Notes under the pieces: model-generated | The model's database searches: none | What the model saw: only the letters and a program-made list of their open reading frames with translations | Told to the model about the DNA's origin: nothing | Part shown: piece after piece, positions 32,861-45,170 of the stretch | How the letters are laid out: each line of letters starts with the position of its first letter | Numbering within the stretch: position 1 is the first letter of the stretch | Position numbers and translations under genes: made by a program | Source of the DNA: Cheiracanthium punctorium | Lineage: Eukaryota; Arthropoda; Arachnida; Araneae; Cheiracanthiidae | DNA: 64,000 nucleotides | Direction of reading: 5' to 3' | Assembly (NCBI GenBank): GCA_038373885.1 | Contig: JAWZYV010001796.1 | Location: 397,501-461,500 of the forward strand

Positions 32861-33288
32861 GATGAATCTCGTTATGTAGTCCAGTCTAGAGTGAAGACAA
32901 GAATTAGGCCGGACTTGCAGCATCAACAGTATTTTATTATCCTTTCCGTTTATTATTTTCTACACTCTACAGCGCTGTTCCGGAAAAAAGCTCCCGTTTC
33001 ACGCGAGCTTTAGTTTAAATAGCAACGTTTCTGCAGAGTGGCAAAGACCGTACATTAATTTTAATTGACTTTGATTGAGAGTTTCACAAGTTCATTGACT
33101 AAACAGAATCCGTATGACACCAGAAAGGGTTTCTGGCGGGAAGTACGTGCGCCATTACTTGGCAACTGGAAACACCGTAGCTACAATTTCTAGAATTTAT
33201 TCTTTTTAAATAGAATGTTGTTTTTAGATAAATGAAATACTAAACGAACACTAATAGAATTACAATTGGCTTTTAAACTTGTTTAATG
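32861..33288. other. locally GC-richer segment of unknown origin
   Basis: About 32861-33190 is clearly less AT-rich than the rest (CTGTTCCGGAAAAAAGCTCCC, TTTCTGGCGGGAAGTACG). It might be part of an LTR or an old element, but there is no ORF, TIR or TSD to show which. Confidence 0.3.
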
Positions 33289-33290
33289 TA

Positions 33291-33857
33291 CAGAGTGTAT
33301 CACAATTCCCTCCCGGGTTCGGAAGGCTTATAAAAATATATATTACCGATACAGCAACAAAGTTGACTTTATTGGAGAAAGAAATATTGCAAGTTTTATT
33401 TCACTAAAGTCCAATTTGGAACCTTTCGTGACAGCGACGGATTAATGCAATTTTGTCCGGGGGGGGGGTTGGGGGGGGGCTAGAGGGAGGACAGCTAGTT
33501 TGTCAAATCATCAGCATCACGAAACAAGGACGGATTATAAGGGTGGAGGGGCGACCGCCCCAATTGAGAAAAAATAAATTAATGTAAAAGATCCTACTTT
33601 ACTTCCATAAAATAGATTTATCTGTCAGTTTTCTAACTAACCTCCCCCCACCGACAAACTAACTGCCCCCACCCCCTACCCCGACAAAATTTAATGAATC
33701 CGAACGATAATGAACGAAAGGTTCAATTATTGAACATCTGTGAAATAAAACTTCTAACATTTTTTTCTCCAATAAAGTCAACTTTATTGGAGCTGTATTG
33801 GTACTATATATTTTTTATAAGCCTTCTAAACCCGAGAGGGAATTATTATACACCCTG
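33291..33857. mobile_element. TA-flanked MITE with long inverted arms
   Basis: 567 bp with TA at 33289-33290 and 33858-33859. Arms of about 95 bp pair: CAGAGTGTATCACAATTCCC / CAGGGTGTATAATAATTCCC, then CTTATAAAAAATATATA and AAAGTTGACTTTATTGGAG. The inner arms also pair in part (G-rich run 33456-33479 against C-rich 33644-33681, each next to GACAAACTA). Mariner/Tc1-type by ends and TA. The ORF 33694-34038 is a shadow. Confidence 0.88.
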
Positions 33858-33896
33858 TATTTATAAAAATATTCACTATCTTTCATGTATGTATAT

Positions 33897-34060
33897 CAGT
33901 GCCATAGCCAAGGGGGCATGGGGGGGCACCCCCCCCCACCATGAGAAATTTTTTGCCATGCAAAATGTATATTCTTCACTCCGTTATCGCACACACGTAA
34001 GCATATATGTGAGTTGCAGTTGTCGTAACCCCCCATGAAATATTTCAGGCTACGCCACTG
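33897..34060 (-). mobile_element. hAT-type MITE, CAGGGGCGTAGCC family, copy 2
   Basis: 164 bp, ends CAGTGCCATAGCC / CAGTGGCGTAGCC (reverse), opposite orientation to the copy at 26408. The inner block matches the other copies. No clean TSD is visible, so the flanks have probably decayed. Confidence 0.85.
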
Positions 34061-35170
34061 ATTTACTTATATATAACATATAAAACAAAATATATGTGTG
34101 ATAGGTAAGTAGTTTCAACTTATCTCTCTATTCTAAAAAAAAGTAACGGCTGCTGCCACCGCTGGCAACAACTTGTTCTGCTACCTCCTCCGAAATCGTG
34201 GGGATTTGAGTTTGGACGAAGGTGTCTACGTATTTAGAAAATTCCGGGGAAGCCGATAAGCTGACTTAAATTTCGAAATTCGAATTATTTTAGCAGATAT
34301 TAATAAAAAAAACTGAAAAAAACAAGCATAATGGGAGCCAGGTTTGGTAATTTTCGAGAGCATAAAATCATTCATTCCTTTGCAATAAAGCAATTCCAAG
34401 TATGTAGAATCGCTTGAAATTGACAAACATGAAGTAGAATTACACCAATTTTACGTCAAATTAAAAAGTATGTGAAATAAATAAGTCAAAATGTGTTACG
34501 CAAATTTGACGATTTTTAAATAGTAAGTACTCTTAGATAAGAGGAATTTAGATTTACCGAATATTCGTTTTCAAGGAAACATATGAAGTACTGTTTTCGT
34601 AGGACTAATTATTAACTATACATATAAGTAAGTCGCCAAATTATGAAAAATCGCCATGGGTGGCAAATACACAAGGTGTTCAATAGGTTTTACATAATTA
34701 AAAGTAGTGTGAAGTTTAAATTTTTATGTTCCAGGGATCATGCAAGAATCGGGCAATGTGTAGCTTGCTAACATTCTATCTGATCCAATTTTTGGATTTT
34801 GTCTGTTGAAATTGTCCTTTTTTTACGAATAAGCCTTATTAGGGGCCGAATGCCTCATACGAAAAGAGAGCGTAGCGAGTCCAGCGGCCTTAACCCCCTA
34901 GTCTTGAATACAAAACTTTTGCATAAATCTTATAAAAATTTAGAAGAAGATGTTAAGCATATTATTTTTACTCACAAAATCATAAAAAATGAATTCATTA
35001 AAAACAACACTCCTCTAATTTGACAACCAACAGCAAAGCGCTTGGATAATTCCAACCAGATATACGAAATCAAAATAAATTTCATAAACGTTATGTTCAA
35101 TAGTTAATTTTAAAACAAGAAAGCATTGAAAATAATGCCTACCCATACTTTATCGTCTTAAATTTTACAT
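34061..35170. other. intergenic DNA, no gene seen
   Basis: CGCCAAATT/AATCGCCA motifs near 34632-34660 resemble the ends of the element at 29953-31193. ORFs 34226-34426 and 34799-35023 have no recognisable domain. Confidence 0.45.
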
Positions 35171-35272
35171 ACACTCAATAACATCTTATGAATTTCACAA
35201 AAGTAAATTCACAAAAGTAGAGTTCCTTAATTAAGAGATCAAATTACAGAGCTTGTTTAAACTAACAATTTG
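35171..35272 (+). repeat. direct repeat, copy 1
   Basis: Shares CTTATGAAT, CACAAAA, CTTAATTAAGAGATCAAA and AGAGCT-GTT with 35993-36092, about 820 bp downstream. The arrangement could be two relics of one element; type unknown. Confidence 0.6.
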
Positions 35273-35284
35273 GATTTAGAAAAC

Positions 35285-35365
35285 CGTAAACATATTATAT
35301 ATACATATATATAACATATTATATATACATATATGTAACATATATATATAATATATAGATACATA
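35285..35365. repeat. AT-rich ATATACAT microsatellite
   Basis: Cryptic repeat of ACATATTATATATACATAT with variants. Confidence 0.85.
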
Positions 35366-35992
35366 TGTTAAAAAAAGAGGGAGACTTTAATTTACCTAAA
35401 AGGTAAAATATTCATGTGACCTTTATGTAGACACTGTACCTAATAGTAAGAAATTTTGAGTATCACACTTTGAGGATTAATAAGGCGAGATTTGTGATAC
35501 ATGGATTTTGTTAATCATTAATTTCACAATTGTTCTTTCGAATTATTATGGAGAATTGAATTTTTTAAATTTAGTTCATCTCTTTCATAATCTCTTATTA
35601 AGTTGAATTTTTTTCTTACACAAATTCAACTTAAATTCTAAAAGGACTAAGGAAATTACACTAAAATAAAATGGCTCATTGTTACACAACTTTATAAATC
35701 AGAAAATCAGAATTTAATATCTACATGTATCTAGTTAATTATAATGACATTAACTAAAAGAAATTATTGTAGTAAATAGTTAAAAAATACGAACTTCTAA
35801 CATATATTTTGTACAGTGCTTTCGAGTGTAATTAAGGCGGTGCAACAATAAATACTAATCTATAATATATATTTCAGTAATACTGTAATATGCAAATATT
35901 TTGGCTTGTATTAATAATTATATTTATACGTAAACGCCAATGCATTAAAAATAACTGCAACACCCTTATTAAAGCGGCTTAAACACCACATG
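35366..35992. other. AT-rich intergenic DNA
   Basis: No feature supported. Confidence 0.5.
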
Positions 35993-36092
35993 AACTCAAT
36001 TACACCTTATGAATCTCAATTTTTCCCTGGAAACTCACAAAATCTAGGACCTTTAATTAAGAGATCAAAATATAGAGCTCGTTAAACTTCCC
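35993..36092 (+). repeat. direct repeat, copy 2
   Basis: Diverged copy of 35171-35272. Confidence 0.6.
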
Positions 36093-36740
36093 AACTCGGC
36101 TTCAGCAAGGCAAAAGAGAGGGAAATTTTGAAAGGCACTGTTTCTCATTAAATTAAGAGTTCTTAATTTTTGAGTATGAAGTGGAAATTTGGGCCATACA
36201 TATAATCAACGTTTACTGCGATGGAAATAGTTTCAGAAATAAACTAGAAAGAAATTAAATTATCTAAGATGTTTAACTTTTTGTTTAAGTTTTACTGCAT
36301 GCCTTTTACTCATGCCTATTTTCACGGGAAAATAATTTATATTCAAAAAGAAGTGGGTTAGAACTAATTATGTACGGTTTATTTCTTTATTAAATATTCC
36401 TTTTTTTGGAACCAAGTGTCAATTTTTAAAATTTTCTTTTATATTTGAGTTCATTTTAATGAAATATGATCTAAAAATGATAATACGAGAATATTATACA
36501 AACAATATATTGAATTATATGTTAGGGATGAAATCAGAATAGTATCTGCCTACTTGCCAGAACTATTGAGAACAGTGTAACAGTGTTCATTAGCTCAACT
36601 GTCCGGATGCATCTTTATACATATTATATTACTATATTTATATTTTTGCGTAAAATATTTCAAAAACCTTAAGTTTCAAATTTTATTGTATGCTTTCTAA
36701 AACCAGGATAACGTTAAATTGCAAATCCTCCAAGCAGACA
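36093..36740. other. AT-rich intergenic DNA
   Basis: No feature supported. Confidence 0.5.
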
Positions 36741-36870
36741 AATTATAGTAGATCCCCTCCCCCTGTAACATGGGTTCATAACAGACGGAACCCGTATAAT
36801 AAGGCGAGAAAATTCCGACATTTTTCATGTAACACGCCAAAAACGGCTCGTATAACAAGTTAAAATAATG
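36741..36870 (+). repeat. Tigger/mariner-like terminal fragment
   Basis: GTAGATCCCCTCCCCCTG, GGAACCCGTATAATAAGGCG and GGCTCGTATAACAAG resemble the stranded ends of pogo/Tigger-like elements. The matching opposite end was not found. Confidence 0.4.
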
Positions 36871-39800
36871 AGACATATATTTCTATACCACTGTGCATAC
36901 TGCTGTTTGTTAGGTAACGCAAACATATGATGCTGTTCATGTTTTTGCGCTGCCTAAATGACTTGTACCACAGGGATTCGTATAATATGGAACGTAACTA
37001 CCTTGTTAAATGGAGGTACCTGTATATAAATGAAAATGAACATATGTGTCTGTATGTGTACATTTTTACATATATTCAGTGTTTACTCCTAAACGACAGG
37101 ACTGATTGGTTCGGAATTTCGCAGGCAAATTTAGACTACATAAGAAAAGCTAAAAATGCTACTGTTTAAGAAACGTTTAGCGGTTTTTTTGGAGTATTTT
37201 AGCTCTAGAAAGCTCATTCCAATATATCCGAAATCTGAGAACAAATTTAGAACATGAGCTATATGTTAAATATCGCAAGTGACCTTGGCGTCATTTTGAT
37301 GCCAAGAATTTAAAAATGCAATAAAAACCACTTTGACATAAAACTGCGTCACCAGCGACACATTTCTTCAAAATTTTAGATCCGAATTGTACATCGAGGA
37401 TGTTAATTTTCCATAAAAGCCATGATTCACTTTTAAATTTGAAAAAATGTCACGATTTAGAATACCCGGTATTTTTATGTGTATGATATGATAAAAGGCT
37501 TAAGTTGTTATTTCCGCACTTTAGAAGTGAACGCCAGAATATCGTCTGCATAAAATCAAATACTGAAATTTTTGTGTTTTATTTTACTTTTATTGCACGG
37601 ATATTTTTATTATTCGTTTTTGAGCTGTAATCTGGGAACTAAAGCTTATTTTATAAGTTTGATGGCCGACTTTTCGTACGGTATACATGTTCACACCGTT
37701 CAAGGAATCGGTTCGAAATTTTTCGCAGAAGTTAAAGGAATGCTGGAGAAACTACAAAATAGTTCTAGAAAATAAAATTATTTCCTGTTTTATAAGTTAC
37801 AATATGAGTAAAAAGAGTTATCAGTTTTGAAAGTCTTGCGAGAAAGCACTAACTGCGATTATACGTTTGTCAGCAAAATGTCTGCTCTCTTCCATACGAA
37901 AACGGGTGCTCAACTGCAATTCTCATAAAGTTATCATTTATTAGAAAAAGTTCCAATGATTTTACTTCTGTGTCAGCTATTCTTATTAGAAAAAGAAAAA
38001 TCATAGCTGGATAGAACTAATGAGTGAAAAATAGTCGAGCAGCCGCTTTAATAGACATGTTTGTGTATTTTTTTTATTCAAAAGGTCTCTTTTGTAAGGC
38101 CTTAAATCACATGAAAAAAAGAATATTTTTTAAACTGTGCCATTCTGTTAATAAATACAGATGCAGTAAAGATTAAAAAGATGTTTTAAGCTATTAAAAT
38201 TGATTTTCGATAAATGTACTTTACAAATTCGATGTATAATAAGTGTATGAGCTGCAAAATTGTCAAAATTTGTATAGTTGAGTGATATAACTTTATTAAT
38301 GTTTTATTTTACGTAAAAAATACACCCAATTTTATACATTTTAGTGCGTCAAGTTTTATATATTCTCCTTTCATAAAGAACAGGCCACTCAATTCCATTT
38401 CATTCAATGAAGCCTTTAAGACAAATTCTATAGATTTTCCCAATTTACATTTTTTTATTTTTTCCCCAATTTTCTATTATTTCACATTTCTAATAGAAGC
38501 TTAAATATTTTCCTCTGTCATAAAAGTGCCTTTAAAAACATATGTTTGTCAGATATCAAATTTTATAATTTAAAGTGTCCGAAACTTTGTGTTATCAGGC
38601 ATTTTAAAATAACAGTTTAAAGCGCAAAAAAATCTTGACAACTTACAAAATTTGATTAATAACGTTAAAATAATTTCTTTTGTTTTCTACATTTCTACAA
38701 ATTTAAATAAAACACATTTTATTTTAAAAAGACACTGTCTTAAATTTTTTATAAACTAGACAATTATTTAGACTTCCGCGGAATAGATTTTTGCAGCTCG
38801 GCACTCAATACTTACACCATGTTGCACCTCCCATTTCTCTAAGGACCCGTTACCTCAGCACTTTACGCGGAAGAAAGTATATAACAGCTTTTTTTTCCAA
38901 CGAAGAATATAACATTTAGCAAAGATTTGATGATAAAACTACCCTCCTTGATTTTGGGCACATCTAATAAAAACTTTGTAACAAAAATGGCGCATTACGT
39001 CCACAATAAATAAGATTTATCTGCATTATATTACACTTAATGATGATGTTACCGCTAGAGAAATGCTGTTTTAGCGTATTTTCCTCGCCACAAATGGCTC
39101 AGTTATTTCTATTTAGGAAAACTTTTATCTTTATTCGTTTGTTTGGAGCAACAGAAAAATAATGCTCTTATTTTAAGGTGAGGCAATTTAAGGCAGTGTT
39201 TATGTATCCAATTATGCAGAATTCAGTGCTTTAAAGGTTGAAGAATATATGGGAATACAGAATGGTTGAAGAATATATAGAGGAATATAGAATAAAGCGC
39301 TTTTGCAAGGTTAGAATTTAAGAAAACGCTTCATATTTAGCATGCAAATCCAGCAACGAAAAAGCAGAGATACAATCTAAAGAACAAAGTTAGAAAAGAA
39401 TGAAATAAAATACAACGCTTTTAAGAGTAAATGGATTATGTAATAAAGTTTCGAGGAATAAAAGGGACCTTTTCAAGAACTGCAAACTTACGTGAAAGCA
39501 ATTGGTGTACGTTATCTTGCTGTAGTAGGCTGTAGGTCTTGCTGTACTTAAGTAGAAATAGTTTTCGCGTACATTCGCTGATATTGACAGCTTAAAGAAG
39601 AGCTTGTGATGCAAGTTATAACATACCTTTAATTTTAGTGCCCTGGATCAACTTAAGTTTAATGTATTTTTAAAACCGTTAACAGCCTACAAATAACCTG
39701 CATTTCTTGCTCTCACTGTAAAAATCATTTTATATTTCCTTTTGCTATTAGATAGTTGTTTTTGTTGCTGTTTCTCATACCTGAAAGGATCTAGTCAATT

Positions 39801-39889
39801 CATACTGTCCATAAGTCTATAAGTACATGTACTTCCAAGAAATTTAAAAAAAGGCAGATAGTTTGTAAAAACCTCGTCCAAAGTAGAAA
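36871..39889. other. AT-rich intergenic DNA, no gene seen
   Basis: About 37075-37450 includes a CCTAAACGACAGGACTGATTGGTTCGGAA-type segment that looks like a retroelement or Helitron-derived tail, but without borders. Small ORFs here lack motifs. Confidence 0.45.
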
Positions 39890-39897
39890 CGGTACTT

Positions 39898-40345
39898 TTT
39901 AAAAGATGAGCAGGTGATGCCTGGGCAGTCCTGCTCCTGGTGCATCTTTTAAAAACCTTCTGTCCATGTTCGTAAGAGAGGGACTTGGCAAAATTAAAAA
40001 TATTATTTCACATTTTGCCATCTATAAATCACATTTTATCACATACAATCACATTTTGCTATAAGTCTGTTGGTTTATATTACCTTGAAAAAAGATCTCC
40101 ACCAAGACGATCTCTAGAGTACAAGTCATGAACAGGTGAGACCCAAAAGGGCCTATGTAATTTCCTAAGTTCCGAGCAAGCCTGATTGAACGAGGAAGGC
40201 ATAGCCGTTAGTAGTCTACAAAGAAGCAGCCTTAACTAAAGTATCAGGAATTTCATTGCTACTAATACCGACATGGGAGGAAACCCATTGAATATACACA
40301 CTGAAACTTGAATCAATTTCGAAATTGATGTTTTAGCCCCGTCAC
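39898..40345 (-). pseudogene. LINE RNase H remnant
   Basis: On the minus strand about 40258-40340 reads VYIQWVSSHVGISSNEIPD, then TLVKAASL and a stop. This is the C-terminal RNase H signature of R1/Jockey/I-type LINEs (usual form W-x-P-S-H-x-G-I-x-G-N-E-x-A-D). The catalytic Asp of the IPD motif is present; the Pro and Gly of the family motif are Ser here. Downstream on minus, about 39898-39950, CPGITCSSF may be the decayed C-terminal zinc region. No other domains are readable. It may belong to the same broad LINE group as the tails at 13030-14390. Confidence 0.65.
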
Positions 40346-41689
40346 CTACATTCGTCCAGTTACTTTGGTGTGGAATTGAGGATCAGCTGCCAGTAAATAT
40401 CTAAATATCAACAAAATCGGACTCGGCAATATTCTCGACATAGCTCAAGCCTTTTCAAGGTCAACGAAAATACGTCCATCAGAATGCCTTTGCATAGATC
40501 TCAGAAGCGTACTTATAAAACCTAGAAATTCATTTCATTCTTTTATGAGTTTCATGCAATTTTTCCATTCATCTTTTATGGATGCTTATTTGCTTATATA
40601 TTCAAGATATTTAAGAAATATGCGTCTAAGTCAATCCATGTGCAAAAAAGTATTCAAATGTAGCTTAGTTACGTATAATTGGTAACAGGATGTGTCTATT
40701 TTTTAATCATTATATCAGATTGATTAATCATATGGATTGCTGTCCTGTAAAGTAAGCGGAAGCTGACCGTATTTAACCGCAAATAGAATATTAATAAAAT
40801 TATTTCAACTCTATAAGTTTTCGTGATGATTTTGACTCATCACCAAAATTATCTTAGCCCCTTAAGGCCATGGTATCAAATATGCTACCATCCTGTAAAC
40901 GTTATTTTTTTACAGGAAAAATGTTTCGAAATGTAATTTTGAAAACATAAAACGATTAACTCTGCCTTTATTTAAAAATAGTAGCAGTTTGGGTCCACAG
41001 ATACCAGCATTAATGGATGAAAGATATTAAAATATTTTAGAAGCAACATGTTTATACTCTTTTGTTCTACTTGCAACATGTTCTGCTGTCAATTTTTTCT
41101 GCTATTTTAATAATATTTAATATGAAGAAAAATTAATAATCGCTATTTATATGCAACAAAATATATGCTTTTTCACTAGATATAGGTTTTAAAAAATGTT
41201 TCATTCAAAATATTTAGAAAAGTTTTACAATCATATTACTACAATTGAAAAAATGTATATAAAATTATTTTTTCTCACAATTTTTTACTGTATTTACGGT
41301 ATTTGACTTAAAAGAACATAGTTTTAAAGAAAAAATATTCTTTGCTTGGGGATTTCTCATAGTGGGAATAAGAGGGTGTAAGATAGGAGCAGTATTAGAA
41401 AGCAGGTTACACTCTGGCGGGATTTCGGCTATAAAATTAAAGACCATTCGATGATCACGAAAAAAGACTGAATATCCTTTTAAATCATGGTTATCTTGAA
41501 GAAATCTTCAACAGTACCAAAATTTTAGAGTCAAGTGTATTATTCTTGTGCTGTTTTAATTTAAATATCCATACATAATAATCTATTCAAGATATAAAGC
41601 CTTCTTTTGTAATGTTATCTAGACTAGTTTACGAGTTGACTGGATCCTTTCGAACTCAGTTTAAACATCTAAACTTGCTAGATAACTTC
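40346..41689. other. intergenic DNA, no gene seen
   Basis: About 40861 carries TTAAGGCCATGGTA, similar to the end of the piggyBac-type MITE at 5391. No matching right end was recognised. Confidence 0.4.
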
Positions 41690-41960
41690 CCGCTCTGAAG
41701 ATTTCAAATGCACAATTGACTTCTAGAAATTCCCCCTTTTCTATTCATAAATACTGTACAAAGTTTTGTTTCTCGAAGTTGATAAAATTTAAACAATCTG
41801 AATTCTCAACAAGCTGTGCATTATTCAGATTGGGAAGCTTTAGAAACGAAGAAATAGAACAAATCTTCTTTTCTGATATTCCTAACGTTCGGAGAATTTA
41901 CATAATTTAATACTGACTATAGTAATTTGATTGAACGTAAAAACTTCGTTCTAAGGAAAA
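41690..41960 (+). repeat. diverged direct repeat, copy 1
   Basis: Matches 44010-44290 in order: TAAAATTTAAACAA-CTGA, TCAACAA, GTGCATTATTC, GAAGCTTTA-AA-CGAAG, GAGAATTTACATAAT-TAATAC. The two are about 2.3 kb apart in the same orientation. The ORF 41716-41910 is not conserved in the second copy, so it is probably not coding. Confidence 0.7.
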
Positions 41961-42395
41961 AAAAAATCCTATTGAACTCTTAAAATGGCTTATGTAAAAA
42001 TAAAGATAGGTTGCTTAATATAAAACTATTTCAGTTTTACTTCTATTCAGCTGACACTTTTAATTCGCACTAATTTGAATTAAACAAATCAGAAATCTCT
42101 GAAAAATCCCCCGTTATATTTAACATGCTTCATTAACATTTAAAAAAAATGGAAACGGAATGTCAGTCGAATTTCAAATCATTAATATTACTGTAATAAA
42201 ATTACATTGATGTAACTAGTAATTAGCGAAAGACGTTAACCTGAATAACCAGTCACAAAAGGCACTTAGCAGCACCAACATACCAGAGTAGATAAAATGT
42301 GCCAAACGGAAGCGCTAAACAAAATAATCATTTGGAGTGTTGCAAAAACGAAGTGATTTATCTGATTCCCAAAAAAAGCAATACCACTACATTTC

Positions 42396-42659
42396 AGGTC
42401 AAGAATAGCAGCATTTCTGAGTCTGCGTTCGTGTGCACTGTGCAATGCACGGAAGATTAGTGCACTGCAAATTAACTGTTCGTCTGCTTCCGTGATGAAT
42501 GTGTTCCATGGTCAGAAATCTGGTGTTGTCGAGAATCAGCGACACAGAAAGTATGCTGCACTGCGAACCAGAGATGGAAGAAGTAAATGAAAGCGACGCA
42601 ATCGTTACAAGTACAGATGTGCATCAAGTGGAACATACATCGCCCAGAAGAGGATACCG
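42396..42659 (+). CDS. candidate 5' coding exon of an unknown host gene (low confidence)
   Basis: This segment has higher GC than its surroundings. It is preceded by a fair splice acceptor (CTACATTTCAG at 42388-42398) and ends at a strong donor-like site, GGATACC-GTAAGTG (42660). The frame opened by ATG at 42499 (alternatives 42508 and 42559) reads an acidic, protein-like stretch with EPEMEEVNESDAIVTSTDVH, followed by HTSPRRGYR just before the donor. No domain is recognised. If real, the next exon should lie downstream in phase; I could not identify it. The alternative is chance sequence in an old element. Confidence 0.3.
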
Positions 42660-43600
42660 TAAGTGTATTCTAAACCAAAGTACAAAGATAGTTGCGTACG
42701 AGACTCTGTAGCTGAGGGTTGGTTTCTGGACCTGCGCAGTGGTGATGGCAGAAATATATCGCAAAATCGCAACTAAATTTCCATTAAGTATCGAGAAGTG
42801 GATTTCTCCAACGAATTTACTTAAAAAGATCCACAAATGCCAACGAATGGACGTTGATGAATCACGGGTGAAACGTCGAAACACGAACTGTTGAAATAAA
42901 TGCTCAACTCGTACAGGCGGCTGGACGGACCTTTATAGTTATGAGAAGTGTTGAGAGTGGCACTCTTTGTTTGCACACAACATTGTTTATTATAAAATCG
43001 ATCAAAGTAGGTATTATCAAAGTAGGTAGTATCGATAAAAGTAGGCAAAGTAGGTATATCCCCTTGATTCAAATTGTTTCTCCTCAGTAAAATATTGCAA
43101 CAAATCATACAGATAGCTAATATAGGGCAACTAAGTAATCATTCACTAATGTATAGCAATTAGCACGCTGCCTCAGTATCTATAAACTTTTGAAAATCAA
43201 CTCATTAACAAGTTGAATGAATGTCAGTTTCAAAACAGGACTCTTTAAATGTTATTAACAGCTTTTACATAGATCTCTCTCTGCATAAATGTGGGCATTA
43301 CCTTAAAAAAAAAAGAAAAACATATTGAAGAAGCTTAACAATATTGAGAGGGACTAAAACATTTACGATCGTATTATATTTTTTAAACCATTTAATGACT
43401 TTCTTTTCAGCATATTAAAGGTATGGTAATAACCTTTAACAAATATTTGTTTTTACATGCTGATAACATCCAATAACTTAAAATCATGAAAAGTATTGTA
43501 CTATATAGTTACTCTGATCCCTGACTCACTGACTAGTGACTCTGTAACGATTCCAGTTGAACCGGTCGAAAATAAAACTTTTACCGTCATTAATCCAAAC
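42660..43600. other. intergenic or intronic DNA with short tandem motif
   Basis: 43004-43059 holds about four copies of a degenerate AAAGTAGGTA(G/T)TATC repeat. No gene otherwise. Confidence 0.5.
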
Positions 43601-43862
43601 AGGTTAAAAAATTATTCTCAAAACACGTAATGAAATGTACACCGTTTGTACGATCGGATTGAAAATTTTCATAATTACACGTAAAAATATAGATAACAAT
43701 CTGCGCTTCTTTAAAAGTCTGAAAATCTACCCGTTCCCTAATTTTTGAGAGATTTTTTACTATTTTCAGCTCTATTTTGTTCCCGAGAGTAAATAAAAAG
43801 TTAATCATTTGCGTGACAAATTTATTTGTCGCAATTGATATTGCCTCCACAACGGGCTTTAT
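43600..43862 (-). repeat. dispersed repeat, inverted copy of 18890-19130
   Basis: The minus strand reads AGCCCGTTGTGGAGG, CAAATGATTAACTTTTTATTT, GAGCTGAAAATAGT, GGGAACGGGTAGATTTTCAG and GCGCAGATTGTTATCTATATT. The ORF 43590-43850 runs along it but is not conserved as protein in the other copies. Confidence 0.65.
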
Positions 43863-44009
43863 TTTCTAGTATGTATTAGAATTAGCTTTCTTCGCACAGT
43901 AAATTATTCACTTAAAGAGGTCCTGTTTATTCCTATGCCTAAACTATTTCAAGAACTCAATGAAATCATTCTACAGTCAGACTCACTTTATAAACATATT
44001 TAAGCTTTC

Positions 44010-44290
44010 TGTCTCACTTCCAGCTCTCAAAATTTAACATGCAAAGTTCTCTACGAGAAATCTTTCACCACTTCTTTTCATAAGTACTTTACCAACTTTT
44101 GTTTCTGTGAGTTCATAAAATTTAAACAAACTGAGTTTTCAACAATTTCAAGTGCATTATTCTCTAAGAGAAGCTTTAAAAGCGAAGCAATGGAATAAAT
44201 CTTTTGCTCTTTGAACTTCCTTTGCATCTTGAGAATTTACATAATCTAATACGAACTATAGCTCTTCTGTTCACACTAGAACTTTTGTAC
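44010..44290 (+). repeat. diverged direct repeat, copy 2
   Basis: Partner of 41690-41960. Confidence 0.7.
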
Positions 44291-45170
44291 ACATTTAGCA
44301 AGTTTTATGGCAATTTTTAAAATTCCTAGAATCAGCTACATAAAGAGATTGATATAAAATATTGCCGAATTGCTAGTGAGATATAAACAGGGTGTCCCAA
44401 AAACATTGATTTCGGCTTTCATTCTTTAAATATTAGACATAGGTATATACAATAAATTACAAAGTTACGTTAAATAAAGTAATGAATTCAATGAAATTGT
44501 TAGAATTTTCAGAAGCTTGAATTTCAATTAATATAAACTTTAAATTTTTGCACGACAGCCATTCAAAAATTCCTTAATTAGAAGAATAGGCTCTCATATA
44601 TTAATTAAGTGCTGTTTAAAATTTCAACCTTTTATCATAAAAAGTCGGAGATGTGTTTAAACGTGTAGATGTGTTTGTCGGAGATGTATTGAGGGGATGT
44701 TCATTAATTTGAAAGTAGATGTCTATAGTAATCCTTTTAGTTCTTAATTTGAGTACAATCAATGTAACGTGATCATCCGACGTGAAGTTTTTTCCCTCTA
44801 GGTGCACTGAAAAGCAGTTTACGAAAGTATCTATTATATATTTATAGCTCAGACACTTATTTGATAAAAATGCTGAAATTTTGTTCATCACTTCATTAGT
44901 ATATAGGGCACATTTTATAATATGGGTATTTTTGTATGCTGTTTTGCATGTAAATAATTCTGACGTAAGAAAAAAGTCATCAGACAAATTGTAAAAGTCA
45001 TGGCTTATTGAATAATGCCATAACAAGACATAATTGTATCCAGGCTATCGATAATTGTACTGCACTTTTTATAGTAATGTACAAAGCAAAATATTTATGA
45101 AATATTTGTGCAAATTTTCGGAAAGAAAATAAAAAGGATGACGAAATAACATAAGAAATAAAAAAGGCGA
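44291..45170. other. AT-rich DNA with one possible MITE end
   Basis: ACAGGGTGTCCCAAAAACATTG at about 44389 resembles the ends of TA-flanked MITEs, without a recognised partner. The 136-codon minus ORF 44616-45026 has no known motif. Confidence 0.4.

Noticed and set aside
32861..33190. Segment considered as a solo LTR
   Set aside because: Less AT-rich and without ORF, but no TG/CA borders or TSD could be placed.
34799..35023. 74-codon ORF considered as the start of a DNA-binding transposase
   Set aside because: A basic stretch (TKRER) is the only hint; no HTH pattern or repeat borders.
42821..43108. 95-codon minus-strand ORF
   Set aside because: It runs through the AAAGTAGGTAGTATC repeat (giving FDNTYFDRF) and has no domain.
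44616..45026. 136-codon minus-strand ORF
   Set aside because: No recognised motif, AT-driven composition like its flanks; not enough to call a gene.
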